Positions 1 through 8,371 of a stretch of DNA of 64,000 bases are shown piece after piece. Origin of the DNA: Rubrivivax sp. (GTDB lineage Bacteria; Pseudomonadota; Gammaproteobacteria; Burkholderiales; Burkholderiaceae_C). Made by a program: the position numbers and the translations under genes. The notes under the pieces are model-generated. The model was given only the letters and a program-made list of their open reading frames with translations, was not told where the DNA came from and searched no databases. Within the stretch, counting starts at the first letter, position 1. Each line of letters starts with the position of its first letter. The stretch spans positions 1 to 64,000 of the forward strand of contig JAUXRG010000114.1 of the NCBI GenBank assembly GCA_030681795.1. Reading direction: 5' to 3'.

Positions 1-21
1 TCACTTGCGCGCCACTCCCAT

Positions 22-138
22 CGTCCACGATCCCGCTGAAACGGCGTCCACGATCAGACTGAAACGCCGTCCACGATCACGCTGAAATCCCGTCCACGAT
101 CAGCCTGAAATGCCGTCCACGATGGGCTGAAATACGCA
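22..138. repeat. Five 23-bp tandem repeats, probable IS21-type element end
   Basis: Five consecutive copies of a 23-bp unit begin at 22, 45, 68, 91 and 114. The shared core is CGTCCACGAT followed by three or four variable bases and CTGAAA. The last copy diverges (GATGGGCTGAAATACG) and the block ends in CA at 137-138, after which the repeat disappears. Multiple internally repeated ends finishing in CA are a feature of IS21-family elements. No transposase gene lies inside the window, so the element body would be to the left of base 1. The repeat is seen directly; the IS21 assignment is inference. Confidence 0.55.
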
Positions 139-195
139 GTCAGGCGTCAGGCGTCGAAAAACTTTACAGCGGCACTCCCGTAGAACGTGTCCGCG

Positions 196-228
196 TTGAT
201 TTCGGAAGTTTTTTTTCAATGAAATCAA
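196..228. promoter_or_regulatory. Inverted repeat, candidate activator site
   Basis: A perfect 8-bp inverted repeat, TTGATTTC (196-203) and GAAATCAA (221-228), with a 17-bp T-rich spacer. Its centre lies about 42 bp upstream of the -24 element of the sigma-54 promoter at 253-268. Sigma-54 promoters need an upstream-bound activator, and PrsR is encoded in this window, so this is a candidate PrsR site. That link is inference from position only. Confidence 0.4.
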
Positions 229-252
229 TATGTTAGATGTCGTACGGAGAAC

Positions 253-268
253 TGGCACGGCTTCTGCT
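253..268 (+). promoter_or_regulatory. Sigma-54 (-24/-12) promoter of the PEP-CTERM gene
   Basis: The sequence TGGCACGGCTTCTGCT matches the -24/-12 consensus TGGCACGNNNNTTGCW with one mismatch (C for T at the first base of the -12 element). The invariant GG (254-255) and GC (266-267) are separated by exactly 10 bases. Transcription would start near 279, leaving a leader of about 40 nt before the ATG at 321. PrsR, encoded at 8.4-9.7 kb, has the GAFTGA motif needed to activate such promoters. Confidence 0.8.
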
Positions 269-320
269 TTGCTTGTGCAGCGCTCCCAGTCGGGGGGGCA
301 TTTCTCAGACGGAGGTCGCG

Positions 321-1292
321 ATGAAGAGTTTTGGAATGCGCACGGTGGCACTTGCCGCGTTGGCACTGGGCGTAACGAGCTTGGCTCAGGCGGCGCCAAC
401 CTTCGCGGCCGGCGGCAGCAACATCTACTTCACGAACGTGGAGAATCTCTACAGGACGACGGCTGCCTGCTTAGCCGGCGGCTGCCTCGCTTTTGACGCA
501 CAGAACGACCCAGCGGGTTATCAGCGTGTCAATGCCGCTCTTGCCAACAACGTCAAGGTCAACGATATCTTTGCTGGCATTTTGAGCGTGCAGAACATCA
601 AGTCGGTGGTGTCGGGCTTCGACACGTACAACTCGGTAGTGGGCGATCGGTTCACGGGCTATTTCGCGCAGCAAGTCACGGCCATCGCACTTGCGGATCC
701 GACGAAGGCGGTCGTCACCCTGGGAACGGTTGCTGCCGACCCGTTCGGTATTCTCCAAGCCAACGAGATGTACCGCTTGTATTCCGGCGTAGCCAATTTC
801 ACGTCGGGTACGACAACATTCAATGGCATCAATTTCGCCACTGGCGTTTTCGGCGGCACCTTCTGGGGCAGCCTCGGCCTTGGCAGCGAAGGCTACCAAT
901 ACACCACGACCGACCTGACCGTGCCTGTAACGACTTCGGGTACGATCTCCTATTCGGGGCTGGATCTTGTCAACCTGGGCACGACATACAGTGCCGGCAC
1001 CCTGAACAAGATCAACGACTTCAATGAGGATGTTGTCGGTGGCTTGATCGCCAACCCTGGCCCTCAACTTTGCAGTGCTGCCGAGATCGCACTGAACGTC
1101 GTTTCATGCACGGATCTCGTCGGCATCAGCAAGATCCAGCAGAACAGTGATTTCTTGCAGGGCAACTCTCCGTGGGTCTTCCAGAGCGATGATCCGTTCG
1201 ATCTCAACCGCGTCCCCGAGCCTGGCACGCTGGCGCTCGCGGGTCTCGCGCTGCTCGGCGCCGGACTTGCTCGCCGCCGTCGCGCTTCCTGA
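321..1292 (+). CDS. PEP-CTERM sorting domain-containing surface protein
   Basis: Predicted exported protein of 323 residues. The N-terminus is a typical signal peptide (MKSFGMRTVALAALALG, cleavage near AQA-A at about residue 24). The C-terminus has the PEP-CTERM sorting signal: VPEPGT at about 298, a hydrophobic helix (LALAGLALLGAGLA) and an RRRR cluster just before the end. In this family the tail is cut by an exosortase (XrtA type), leaving the protein at the surface or in the extracellular matrix. The body has no recognised enzymatic domain; it is Gly/Thr/Ser-rich and looks beta-structured. The ATG at 321 is preferred over upstream in-frame starts because GGAGGT lies at 311-316 and because it gives a clean signal peptide. 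The sigma-54 promoter at 253-268 links it to the PrsK/PrsR genes nearby. A rho-independent terminator follows at once. Confidence 0.9.
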   Translation: MKSFGMRTVALAALALGVTSLAQAAPTFAAGGSNIYFTNVENLYRTTAACLAGGCLAFDAQNDPAGYQRVNAALANNVKVNDIFAGILSVQNIKSVVSGFDTYNSVVGDRFTGYFAQQVTAIALADPTKAVVTLGTVAADPFGILQANEMYRLYSGVANFTSGTTTFNGINFATGVFGGTFWGSLGLGSEGYQYTTTDLTVPVTTSGTISYSGLDLVNLGTTYSAGTLNKINDFNEDVVGGLIANPGPQLCSAAEIALNVVSCTDLVGISKIQQNSDFLQGNSPWVFQSDDPFDLNRVPEPGTLALAGLALLGAGLARRRRAS

Positions 1293-1317
1293 CAATCAAG
1301 AGTCATTTCTTGAATTT

Positions 1318-1346
1318 AGGGCCCGGCCTTGTGCTGGGCCCTTTTT
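1318..1346 (+). terminator. Rho-independent terminator after the PEP-CTERM gene
   Basis: A stem of about ten pairs, AGGGCCCGGC with GCTGGGCCCT (one G-U pair), a five-base loop and a run of five T. It sits 26 bp after the stop codon of the PEP-CTERM gene, so that gene is likely transcribed alone. Confidence 0.85.
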
Positions 1347-1481
1347 CGTTGTGCGACCGGCAGGGCGCATTCACTTCGAAGGGAAATCGAGTCTCTCGGA
1401 GAGACCCGCTCCGAGGGGCCCACAGAGTCGGAAGACGAAGGCCCTGAACCCGAGGCGCGAACCACACCCGAGAACGCCGCC

Positions 1482-1615
1482 CTCCGATCGATCCTCGAAG
1501 CGCTGGCGCACACCAGCAACGACACCGTGGCGGCCTCGGAAAGGCTGGGCCCCATCCGGACACTCCGCTCCACGAGCCGATGTGCCGTCTACGCATCGCA
1601 TTACTGATACCAAAG
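1482..1615 (+). pseudogene. Degraded C-terminal fragment resembling PrsR (Fis-type HTH)
   Basis: One frame of this stretch reads LEALAHTSNDTVAASERLG, which lines up with ALARTSGNILRASEMLG in the Fis-type helix-turn-helix at the end of the intact PrsR (stop at 9739). After that point the similarity continues only in another frame (TPLHEPMCRLRIA against PTLYDLMHRLAI), as expected after a frameshift. It lies directly upstream of prsT1, just as intact prsR lies directly upstream of prsT2, so it looks like the last remnant of an ancestral prsR-prsT pair. The rest of the 1347-1623 interval holds no other recognisable gene. The similarity was read by eye and is short. Confidence 0.5.
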
Positions 1616-1623
1616 GGGACTTC

Positions 1624-4404
1624 TTGCATTCCACCTACATTCAGCGTATGGCCATGGCAGCCATTGCCGCGGGGGCACTCACCGTATTGCCCAGTTGCGG
1701 CGCCGACTCCGAGAGCCAGCAGATCGCCTCGGCCAAGAGCTACATCGAAAAGAACGATCAGAAGGCCGCGATCATTCAGCTCAAATCGGCCTTGCAGAAC
1801 AACCCCCAATCGGGCGAGGCCAGGTTTCTGCTCGGCCAGGCATTGTTCAACAGCGGCGACCTTACTGCGGCGATCGTGGAACTCGAGAAGGCTCGTGATC
1901 TCAAGTACAGCGCCAATGCGGTGTTGCCGCTGCTGGCCAAGGGCTTGGTGGCGATGGGGCAACCCAAGAAGGTGACCGACCAGTACGGCCAAATCGCTCT
2001 AAGCGATCGCGCTGCAGCTGCCGAGCTCCAGACCACTGTGGCCGTGGCCTACGGCGCGCAGGGGATGATCGATCGCAGCCAGGCGGCGGTCAACGCGGCG
2101 CTGCAGTCCGACCCGAAGAACACTTCCGCCCGCTTGCTCCAGGCGCGTTTGACCGCGCGTGGGGGCGCGGTCGAGAAGGCCTTGGCGCTGGTGAGTGAGG
2201 CCTTGGTCGATGACGCTAAGCGCGCCGAAGCTTGGCAACTCAAAGGTGAGTTGCTTTTGGGCGGCAAGGGAGACGTCGAAGGCGGGATCAAGGCATTTCG
2301 GGACGCCTTGGTTGCAGATCCGCAATACCTGCCTGCGCATTCTGCATTGATTTCGATGATGGTGAAGAAACACGACGTTCAAGGCTTCAAGGCACAGGTT
2401 GTTGCGCTTAAGAAGGCCGTTCCAAACGGCCCTACGACGCGCTTCTATGAAACGGAGGTGGCGTTGTTCGACGGTGACCTAAAGAGTGCACGTGAAGGGG
2501 CGCAGCAACTGCTGCGCTTCGCGCCGGCAAATGCCCGTGTACTGCAACTGGCGGGAACGGTCGAGTTCCGCAGCGGCGCGCTGATTCTTGCCAGGAGCCA
2601 TTTGAACAAGGCACTTCAGTTGGCGCCTCACCTTTTGGTGGCCCGTCGCATGTTGGCCGAGACCTACATGCGCGAGGGGCTGCCAGTCAAAGCGCTCTCG
2701 ACGCTCCAGCCGCTGCTCGAACAGGTCAATCCCGATGCCGAGTCGCTCGCGCTGGCTGCAGAGGCCCACTTGCAGAACGGCGACCCGGCCAAATCCGAGG
2801 CCTACTTCACCCTGGCGGCAAAGGCCAACCCGGCCGACACGAGAGTGCAGACGGCGCTTGCGCTGTCGCAGATCTCAACCGGCAACATCGAAACCGGTTT
2901 TGCTCAGTTGGAATCACTGGCAACCCACGACCCGAGCAGCTTCGCGGATTTGGCTCTGGTTAGCCTATGGCTGCAGCGCAACGAGTTGAACAGCGCGCTG
3001 AAGGCTGTTGACCGATTGCAGGGCAAGCTCGCCGACAAACCATTGCCTTACTACCTGCGCGGCCGCATTCTGGCGCAACTTAAGGACACTGCGGGCTCCA
3101 GGGCGAGCTTCGAGAAGGCGCTAGCTATCGATCCGGTGTACTTCCCGGCCGTGGCCGGCTTGGCGGCGATCGACATTGCCGAGAATAGGCTGGAGGACGC
3201 ACGCAAGCGCTACGAGGCGTTGCTAGCCCGCGAGCCCAGGAACTTCCAGGCGCTTCTTGCGGTGGCAGACCTGCGCAAGCGCGCCGGCGCAACGCCTGCC
3301 GAGGTCAGTGCGATATTGGTCGAAGCGGTAAAACTTAACCCTACGGAAGTTGCCCCTCGCCTGATGCTGATCGATCACCACCTCGCCCAGCGTGACGCGA
3401 AGACCGCGCGGGCGGTGGCCCAAGACGCCATCGCCGCGATACCAGACAACATCCAGTTGTTAGATGCACTGGGCCGCGCACGACTAGCGGCCGGCGAGAC
3501 GCAGCAGGCCATCATTGCGTTCGGGACAGTGGCGGCTGCGCAGCCCGGGCTTGCGCAGCCCCATCTGCGCCTTGCTGACGCGTATGTCCAAGCCAAAGAC
3601 TATGCAGCAGCGGCACGAAGCCTGCGGCGAGCGCTTGAGATCGCGCCAAACCTGCTGGTGGCTCAGCGCGGCTTGGTGCAACTTGCACTGGCGGACAAAC
3701 GGTCTGACAACGCCCTGGCAGTCGCACGTGCGGTGCAGAAACAGCGCCCCACGGAGGCCGTGGGCTACTTGCTCGAAGGTGAGATCGAATCGAGTCAAAA
3801 GCGCTGGGGTACCGCTATCGCAGCCACACGCGCGGCTTTGGAGCGCAGCCGGACCAGTGAAATCGCCATCCGCCTGCATACTCAATACGTAATCGCTGGC
3901 CGTGCGGCCGATGCCGAACGCTTCGCCGCTACCTGGGAGCATGAAAATGTGGCTGATGTCGGCTTTCATTCCCATCTGGGTTCGATGGCAATAAGTCGCA
4001 AGGATTTCGGCGCCGCCGAGGCGCGCTTTAGCAAAGTCCTAACCCTACGCCCCGACGATGCATTGGCGCTCAACAACCTCGCTTGGCTGATGGTGCAGCA
4101 AGCCAAACCCGGTGCTGTGTCTTTCGCCGAGCGTGCCAACAAGCTCTTGCCCGACCAGGCGCCGATCATGGACACTTTGGCGTCAGCCCTTGCCGCTGAG
4201 AACCTTTTGCCCAAGGCGATCGAGTGGCAGCGCAAGGCTATCGAGAAAGCGCCCGCTGCTCCCGAATACCGGCTCAGTCTGGCCAAGCTCCTGATCAAGA
4301 GCGGCGACAAGACAGCCGCGCGGTCCGAACTGGAGAGTCTTGCCAAACTCGGTGGCAGGTTCGGCGCCCAGGCCGAAGTCGCCGCACTTCTGAAATCACT
4401 CTGA
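1624..4404 (+). CDS. prsT: PEP-CTERM system TPR-repeat lipoprotein PrsT (copy 1)
   Basis: Predicted outer-envelope lipoprotein of 926 residues made almost entirely of TPR units. The N-terminus has a short hydrophobic signal ending in a lipobox (VLPSC, Cys at about 25). It is followed by the family hallmark SAKSYIEKNDQKAAIIQLKS and then repeated helical pairs to the end (ALNNLAWLMVQQ near the C-terminus). PrsT proteins accompany the XrtA exosortase and exopolysaccharide genes; their exact job is not known. I chose the TTG at 1624 because AAAGGGGA at 1612-1619 precedes it and because it gives a normal lipoprotein leader. The ATG at 1648 is the alternative and would leave a very short leader. 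The paralogue at 9757 is 924 residues and alignable throughout. This copy has a looser, less GC-biased codon choice than its neighbours. A prsR-like remnant lies just upstream. Confidence 0.85.
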   Translation: MHSTYIQRMAMAAIAAGALTVLPSCGADSESQQIASAKSYIEKNDQKAAIIQLKSALQNNPQSGEARFLLGQALFNSGDLTAAIVELEKARDLKYSANAVLPLLAKGLVAMGQPKKVTDQYGQIALSDRAAAAELQTTVAVAYGAQGMIDRSQAAVNAALQSDPKNTSARLLQARLTARGGAVEKALALVSEALVDDAKRAEAWQLKGELLLGGKGDVEGGIKAFRDALVADPQYLPAHSALISMMVKKHDVQGFKAQVVALKKAVPNGPTTRFYETEVALFDGDLKSAREGAQQLLRFAPANARVLQLAGTVEFRSGALILARSHLNKALQLAPHLLVARRMLAETYMREGLPVKALSTLQPLLEQVNPDAESLALAAEAHLQNGDPAKSEAYFTLAAKANPADTRVQTALALSQISTGNIETGFAQLESLATHDPSSFADLALVSLWLQRNELNSALKAVDRLQGKLADKPLPYYLRGRILAQLKDTAGSRASFEKALAIDPVYFPAVAGLAAIDIAENRLEDARKRYEALLAREPRNFQALLAVADLRKRAGATPAEVSAILVEAVKLNPTEVAPRLMLIDHHLAQRDAKTARAVAQDAIAAIPDNIQLLDALGRARLAAGETQQAIIAFGTVAAAQPGLAQPHLRLADAYVQAKDYAAAARSLRRALEIAPNLLVAQRGLVQLALADKRSDNALAVARAVQKQRPTEAVGYLLEGEIESSQKRWGTAIAATRAALERSRTSEIAIRLHTQYVIAGRAADAERFAATWEHENVADVGFHSHLGSMAISRKDFGAAEARFSKVLTLRPDDALALNNLAWLMVQQAKPGAVSFAERANKLLPDQAPIMDTLASALAAENLLPKAIEWQRKAIEKAPAAPEYRLSLAKLLIKSGDKTAARSELESLAKLGGRFGAQAEVAALLKSL

Positions 4405-4468
4405 CTTCAGGGAGTCGGGCGGCGATCGCACCCGTGATCGCGTCCACGGTTCGGGGCCTGGGGTGATC

Positions 4469-6595
4469 TCACGCGCCCGTCAACCGCAGGTCCGACGCCG
4501 TTCGCAAGTCGAACAGCGGCATCGCCAGCGTCACCACTGACCCCTGCCCGACTTCGCTCTTCACCTCGATGCCCCCGCCCAGCTCCTTGATGTACTGGGC
4601 GCTCTCGTACGAGCCGATGCCCATGCCGCTGCTCTTGGTGGAGTTGAAGGGGCGGAACAGCCTGGTGTGGATGAACTCCTGGCTCATGCCCGCGCCCGTG
4701 TCGCCCACCACCACCAGCGCTCGGCCCGCCGCCTGCTGGAGCTTGACCCACACCCTACCTGAAGCCGGCGTGGCATCCAGTGCGTTTTGCACGACATGGC
4801 CGATCACGCGCTCCAGCCGCTGCTCGTGGCCGCGGGTGGCGATGCGGTCGGTGATCTCGAGCTCGACCTTGCGTCCGCGCTGGTTGGCCGCAGCCTGAAT
4901 GCGCTGCAGGATGGGCGCCAGCTCCACGCCCGAGGCCACCCCCGTGGGCCGCTCGCCCTCGCGCAGCTGCAGCATCATCTGCCGCATCTTGTCGAGTGAG
5001 CTCTCCACCGTGGTGAGCATGTCCTGCTGGAACTCCGGGTTGTCGCGGTGGCGTTCGGCGTTCTTGAGCATCAGGCTCAGCTGGGTGATGATGTTCTTGA
5101 GGTCGTGCACCACGAAGGCCGACATGCGATTGAAGGCGTCGAATTTGCGCGCCTCCAGCAAGGCCTCGGTGGCGTGCATCTGCGCCAGGAAGCCCGCGGC
5201 CTGGCGCGCCGCGGTCTTGAGCAGGTCGCGCACCTCCCAGTTCAGCTCCAGCTGAGTGCGCGGCTTGGCCAGCACGACGAAGCCGAGCATCTCGTCGGCC
5301 ACCAGCAGCGGTACCACGAGCCAGGCGGCTTTCATCTCGGACAGCCACTCGGGCACCGCCTGGGCTTCTTCGTGCGGGCCGGATCCGTCGCGCACGGCGC
5401 ACAGGTCCACGATCCACTGCTTCTCGCGCATGAATTTGCACAGGGGTGAGTCGGTGGGTTCACCGTGGGCCAGCGGCGGCATGTTCCAGGTGGCGGACTG
5501 CACATATTGCCCATCGCCCAGCGCCTTGAACCACAGGCCGCCGCCGGGGCATTCGACCATATTGGCCAGCCCCTGGACGACCAGGCCACCCACCTCCTGC
5601 GGCGCACTCTTGGACGACAGCATCGCCGTGAAGTGCAGCCACTCCAGACGGTAGTCGTAGCGGTAGCTGAAGAAGTGCTTGCCCAGGAAGACCCGCACGC
5701 GCGCGCGCAGCGCCCCCGAGAACACCAGCACCGTCAGCGCGAGCATGGCGCTGGCCAGCAGCGCCACCTGCAGCGCACCCCCCCAGCTGCCGCCGAAGAA
5801 TTTGACGTAGTAGCCCGCCCCGGCGATGAAGAGCAGGTACACGCCGATCAGCAACAGCGAGGCGGAGTAGAACGCCGCCGTTTTGGACACCTGCACCTTC
5901 GTCAGCCACTTGGCGTGGCGGCGCGACGCCATCAGCAACAAGGGCACCGCCAGGGCATGAACCAGGCCACGGGCGCTCAGCGCATCGTCGTCGAAGCCGC
6001 CGAACATCACCGCCTGCGAGTACAGGTACATGTCGTACACGAAGACACTGCCCAAGCCCAGGCACAGCGGCTTGGCGGACCAGCGCGAGGCCTCCGCCTG
6101 GTTTCTGAAGACCTGCTCCACCAGCACCAGGCTGTATACCGCCCAGGCCAGCTGGCTGGCCACCAGCATGCGCAGCACCGATGCGGGGCTCTCGGGAACC
6201 ACGCCCAGGTAGAGATTGAGACCCAGCGCCGTCAACACCAGGGCCAGCGGCAAGGCCACGCGCTTCCGGAAGGGCAAGCCGGCGCTGCGGGCCGTCGGTT
6301 GCTGCAGCAGCAGCGAGAGCATGAACGCCGCCCAGGCGGCGTAGCGAAGCTGGTCGAAGAGCAGGGCCAGGTGCCAGGTCAGCCGCTTGGTCGAGCCCAG
6401 GTCGACCAGCGCCGTCAGCCCCCAGGCCGCAGTGGCCAGCACGGCCAGCATGAAGGGCCAGGCCGCGCGCTCCAGCGGGCGGCGCAGCAAGCCGGCGCGC
6501 AGGAGATACCCAGCGTAGGCTGCATGGGCCAGGCCCACCAGCGCGTATCCGGCCAGTGCCAAGCCCAAAGCCAACCCGTCCGACTCGCCCGACAT
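4469..6595 (-). CDS. prsK: XrtA/PEP-CTERM system histidine kinase PrsK
   Basis: Membrane histidine kinase of 708 residues. The first 300 or so residues form a multi-pass membrane sensor region with about eight hydrophobic segments. A GAF-like region follows, then a histidine kinase core: the H-box reads VVHDLKNIITQLSLML (His about 496), the N-box HVVQNALDATP, and the G-boxes VVVGDTGAGMS and GMGIGSYES. This domain order is that of PrsK, the partner of the sigma-54 activator PrsR in XrtA/PEP-CTERM systems. It is convergent with prsT1 (64 bp between stops) and divergent from the epsB-prsR-prsT2 run. The signal sensed is not known. The ATG at 6595 gives the expected membrane-first topology. Confidence 0.9.
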   Translation of the reverse strand: MSGESDGLALGLALAGYALVGLAHAAYAGYLLRAGLLRRPLERAAWPFMLAVLATAAWGLTALVDLGSTKRLTWHLALLFDQLRYAAWAAFMLSLLLQQPTARSAGLPFRKRVALPLALVLTALGLNLYLGVVPESPASVLRMLVASQLAWAVYSLVLVEQVFRNQAEASRWSAKPLCLGLGSVFVYDMYLYSQAVMFGGFDDDALSARGLVHALAVPLLLMASRRHAKWLTKVQVSKTAAFYSASLLLIGVYLLFIAGAGYYVKFFGGSWGGALQVALLASAMLALTVLVFSGALRARVRVFLGKHFFSYRYDYRLEWLHFTAMLSSKSAPQEVGGLVVQGLANMVECPGGGLWFKALGDGQYVQSATWNMPPLAHGEPTDSPLCKFMREKQWIVDLCAVRDGSGPHEEAQAVPEWLSEMKAAWLVVPLLVADEMLGFVVLAKPRTQLELNWEVRDLLKTAARQAAGFLAQMHATEALLEARKFDAFNRMSAFVVHDLKNIITQLSLMLKNAERHRDNPEFQQDMLTTVESSLDKMRQMMLQLREGERPTGVASGVELAPILQRIQAAANQRGRKVELEITDRIATRGHEQRLERVIGHVVQNALDATPASGRVWVKLQQAAGRALVVVGDTGAGMSQEFIHTRLFRPFNSTKSSGMGIGSYESAQYIKELGGGIEVKSEVGQGSVVTLAMPLFDLRTASDLRLTGA

Positions 6596-6917
6596 CAGTC
6601 AACGCAGGCCGACCGGCAGCCCGCCAGAAACCTGGTGCGCCGGATGGTACCGCCGACCCAGCCCGGCAGCCCGCGAGGCCCGTGACCTTCTTGGCGGTCG
6701 ATGACCGCCCATCAATGAAAGGCCGATCTCGCTCCCTATGACGTTCGTATGTCACGCGCACCCCCCGATACAGGGGTTGCCGGGTCGGACACCGCCTCCT
6801 TACAGTCCGATCAAGCGCCAAAAGTGTCGATTTTTTTGACATTGCGTCGTTCGGGCCGCCTGGCCGGGGTGCCGCCGCACCCAGCCCCACGCCCGGGTTT
6901 CGTGTTCAGGAGAGGGA
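6596..6917. promoter_or_regulatory. Divergent intergenic region, prsK / sugar transferase
   Basis: 322 bp without a plausible gene, between prsK (minus) and the sugar transferase gene (plus). It holds a small inverted repeat TGTC-N9-GACA with a T7 run in the spacer (6825-6841), and AGGAGAGGG just before the ATG at 6918, a strong ribosome binding site. I looked for GG-N10-GC sigma-54 elements on both strands and found only poor matches, so the promoter type is not clear. Confidence 0.5.
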
Positions 6918-8303
6918 ATGATCAGGTTTTTCAGCCACTTCATGCACCGAACCAGCGTGGCGCGAGCCCTGGTGGATGCGTGCGTGGTGATGGCCTCGGT
7001 ATTCGCTGCGGTCATGGCGCAATCCGGCGCGATGGGCAACGTCGTTCCGGTGGCCGGGACACATGGCGTCTCCGTCGCCGCCGGCATTCTCTTCATCAAC
7101 GCCGCCACGGGCTTCTACGCGGCGAAGAACACCCGAACCTTCGGGGAATCGCTGCTGCGCGCCACCCTGGCCCTGGCGCTGGCGCTGCCTCTGACCTACG
7201 CCGTCTTCTCCCTGTGGCCCTACGAATTCGCCAACCGGGGTGCGGTGCAGCTCGCCGCGATGGCGAGCGTGGCGGCCGTGATCGTGCACCGGGCTTATGT
7301 CGCCGCCTCGGCCTCTTCACCTTCGCGAACCCGCTCGCGCACGCTGATCTTCGGCACCGGCGAGGCCGCCCGGGTGGTCGGCGAAACGCTGCGCAGCGCC
7401 GACCCGGATGCCGAGATCGTGGGCTACTTCGCCGGGCCGAACGAACGCGAGCCCCTGGTGCCGCTGGCCGATGTGCTGCCCGCCACCTCGTCGCTGTGCC
7501 AGACCGCGCGCGAGCGCCGGGTCGACGAGATCGTCGTGGCACTCACCGAGCGTCGCTCCGGCAGCATGCCTTTGCGTGAACTGCTTGAATGCAAGCTCCT
7601 GGGGGTGAAGGTCTACGACATCAACTCGCATTTCGAGAAGCGGCTGGGCCAGATCCGCATCGACTATGTTTATGCCGGCTGGCTGATCTTCGGCGACGGC
7701 TTCAACCAGGGCATGGCGCGCTCGGTGGTCAAGCGGCTCTTCGACATCGTTTGCGCATCGGTGCTGGCCGCCCTCACGGCGCCCTTGATGCTGCTGGCCG
7801 CGCTGTTGATTCGGCTCGAAAGTCGCGGGTCGGTCCTGTACCGGCAACAGCGCACCGGCATGAACGGCAAGCCTTTCGAGGTGATCAAGTTGCGCAGCAT
7901 GCGGATCGACGCCGAAGGCGACGGCCAGCCGCGCTGGGCCACGGCCGGCGATGACCGCATCACCCGCGTGGGGCAATTCATCCGCCGCGCGCGCATCGAC
8001 GAGCTGCCCCAGCTGTTTTGCGTGCTCAGGGGCGACATGAGCCTGGTCGGCCCACGGCCCGAGCGGCCCTTCTTCGTCGACCAACTGACGCAGGAAATCC
8101 CCTTCTACTCGGTGCGCCACAGCGTCAAGCCCGGCGTGACGGGCTGGGCGCAGGTGCGCTACCAGTACGGTTCGACGATCGAGGACTCGCAGGAAAAGCT
8201 CCAGTACGACCTGTACTACGTCAAGAATCACACGCTGTTCCTGGACATCGTGGTCCTGCTCGAGACCGTTCGTGTAGTGTTGACGGGCAAGGGCGCGCGT
8301 TAG
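6918..8303 (+). CDS. epsB: XrtA/PEP-CTERM-associated sugar transferase (EpsB-type)
   Basis: Polyprenyl-phosphate sugar-1-phosphate transferase of 461 residues, expected to load the first sugar of an exopolysaccharide repeat onto undecaprenyl phosphate at the inner membrane. The first part has four or five membrane helices. A Rossmann-like middle follows (TLIFGTGEAARVVGETL near 140). The catalytic bacterial sugar transferase domain begins at about 272 (KRLFDIVCASVLA) and shows YRQQRTGMNGKPFEVIKLRS and DELPQLFCVLRGDMSLVGPR. The length and two-part layout fit the glycosyltransferase family tied to PEP-CTERM/XrtA loci. It is the first gene of a run with prsR and prsT2. A strong ribosome binding site (AGGAGA) sets the start. 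Confidence 0.9.
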   Translation: MIRFFSHFMHRTSVARALVDACVVMASVFAAVMAQSGAMGNVVPVAGTHGVSVAAGILFINAATGFYAAKNTRTFGESLLRATLALALALPLTYAVFSLWPYEFANRGAVQLAAMASVAAVIVHRAYVAASASSPSRTRSRTLIFGTGEAARVVGETLRSADPDAEIVGYFAGPNEREPLVPLADVLPATSSLCQTARERRVDEIVVALTERRSGSMPLRELLECKLLGVKVYDINSHFEKRLGQIRIDYVYAGWLIFGDGFNQGMARSVVKRLFDIVCASVLAALTAPLMLLAALLIRLESRGSVLYRQQRTGMNGKPFEVIKLRSMRIDAEGDGQPRWATAGDDRITRVGQFIRRARIDELPQLFCVLRGDMSLVGPRPERPFFVDQLTQEIPFYSVRHSVKPGVTGWAQVRYQYGSTIEDSQEKLQYDLYYVKNHTLFLDIVVLLETVRVVLTGKGAR

Positions 8304-8313
8304 CGCCGCCTGC

Positions 8314-8338
8314 GGCCCGGGCGCGCTGCCGCCGGGCC
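8314..8338 (+). other. Stem-loop between epsB and prsR
   Basis: Perfect 7-bp arms GGCCCGG and CCGGGCC with an 11-base loop, just after the sugar transferase stop codon. There is no T-run, so it may be an mRNA-stabilising or attenuating hairpin and not a true terminator. Confidence 0.35.
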
Positions 8339-8371
8339 CACAATCGTGGTCGATGTGCGCCCCCATGCTTC

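Noticed and set aside
1500-1530. CTGGCGCACACCAGC as a sigma-54 promoter for prsT1
   Set aside because: GG to GC spacing is 9 and the -12 box does not match; the bases are explained by the prsR-like remnant.
1147-1623. Longer N-terminus for prsT1
   Set aside because: It would begin inside the PEP-CTERM gene, read through its terminator and hide the lipoprotein signal.
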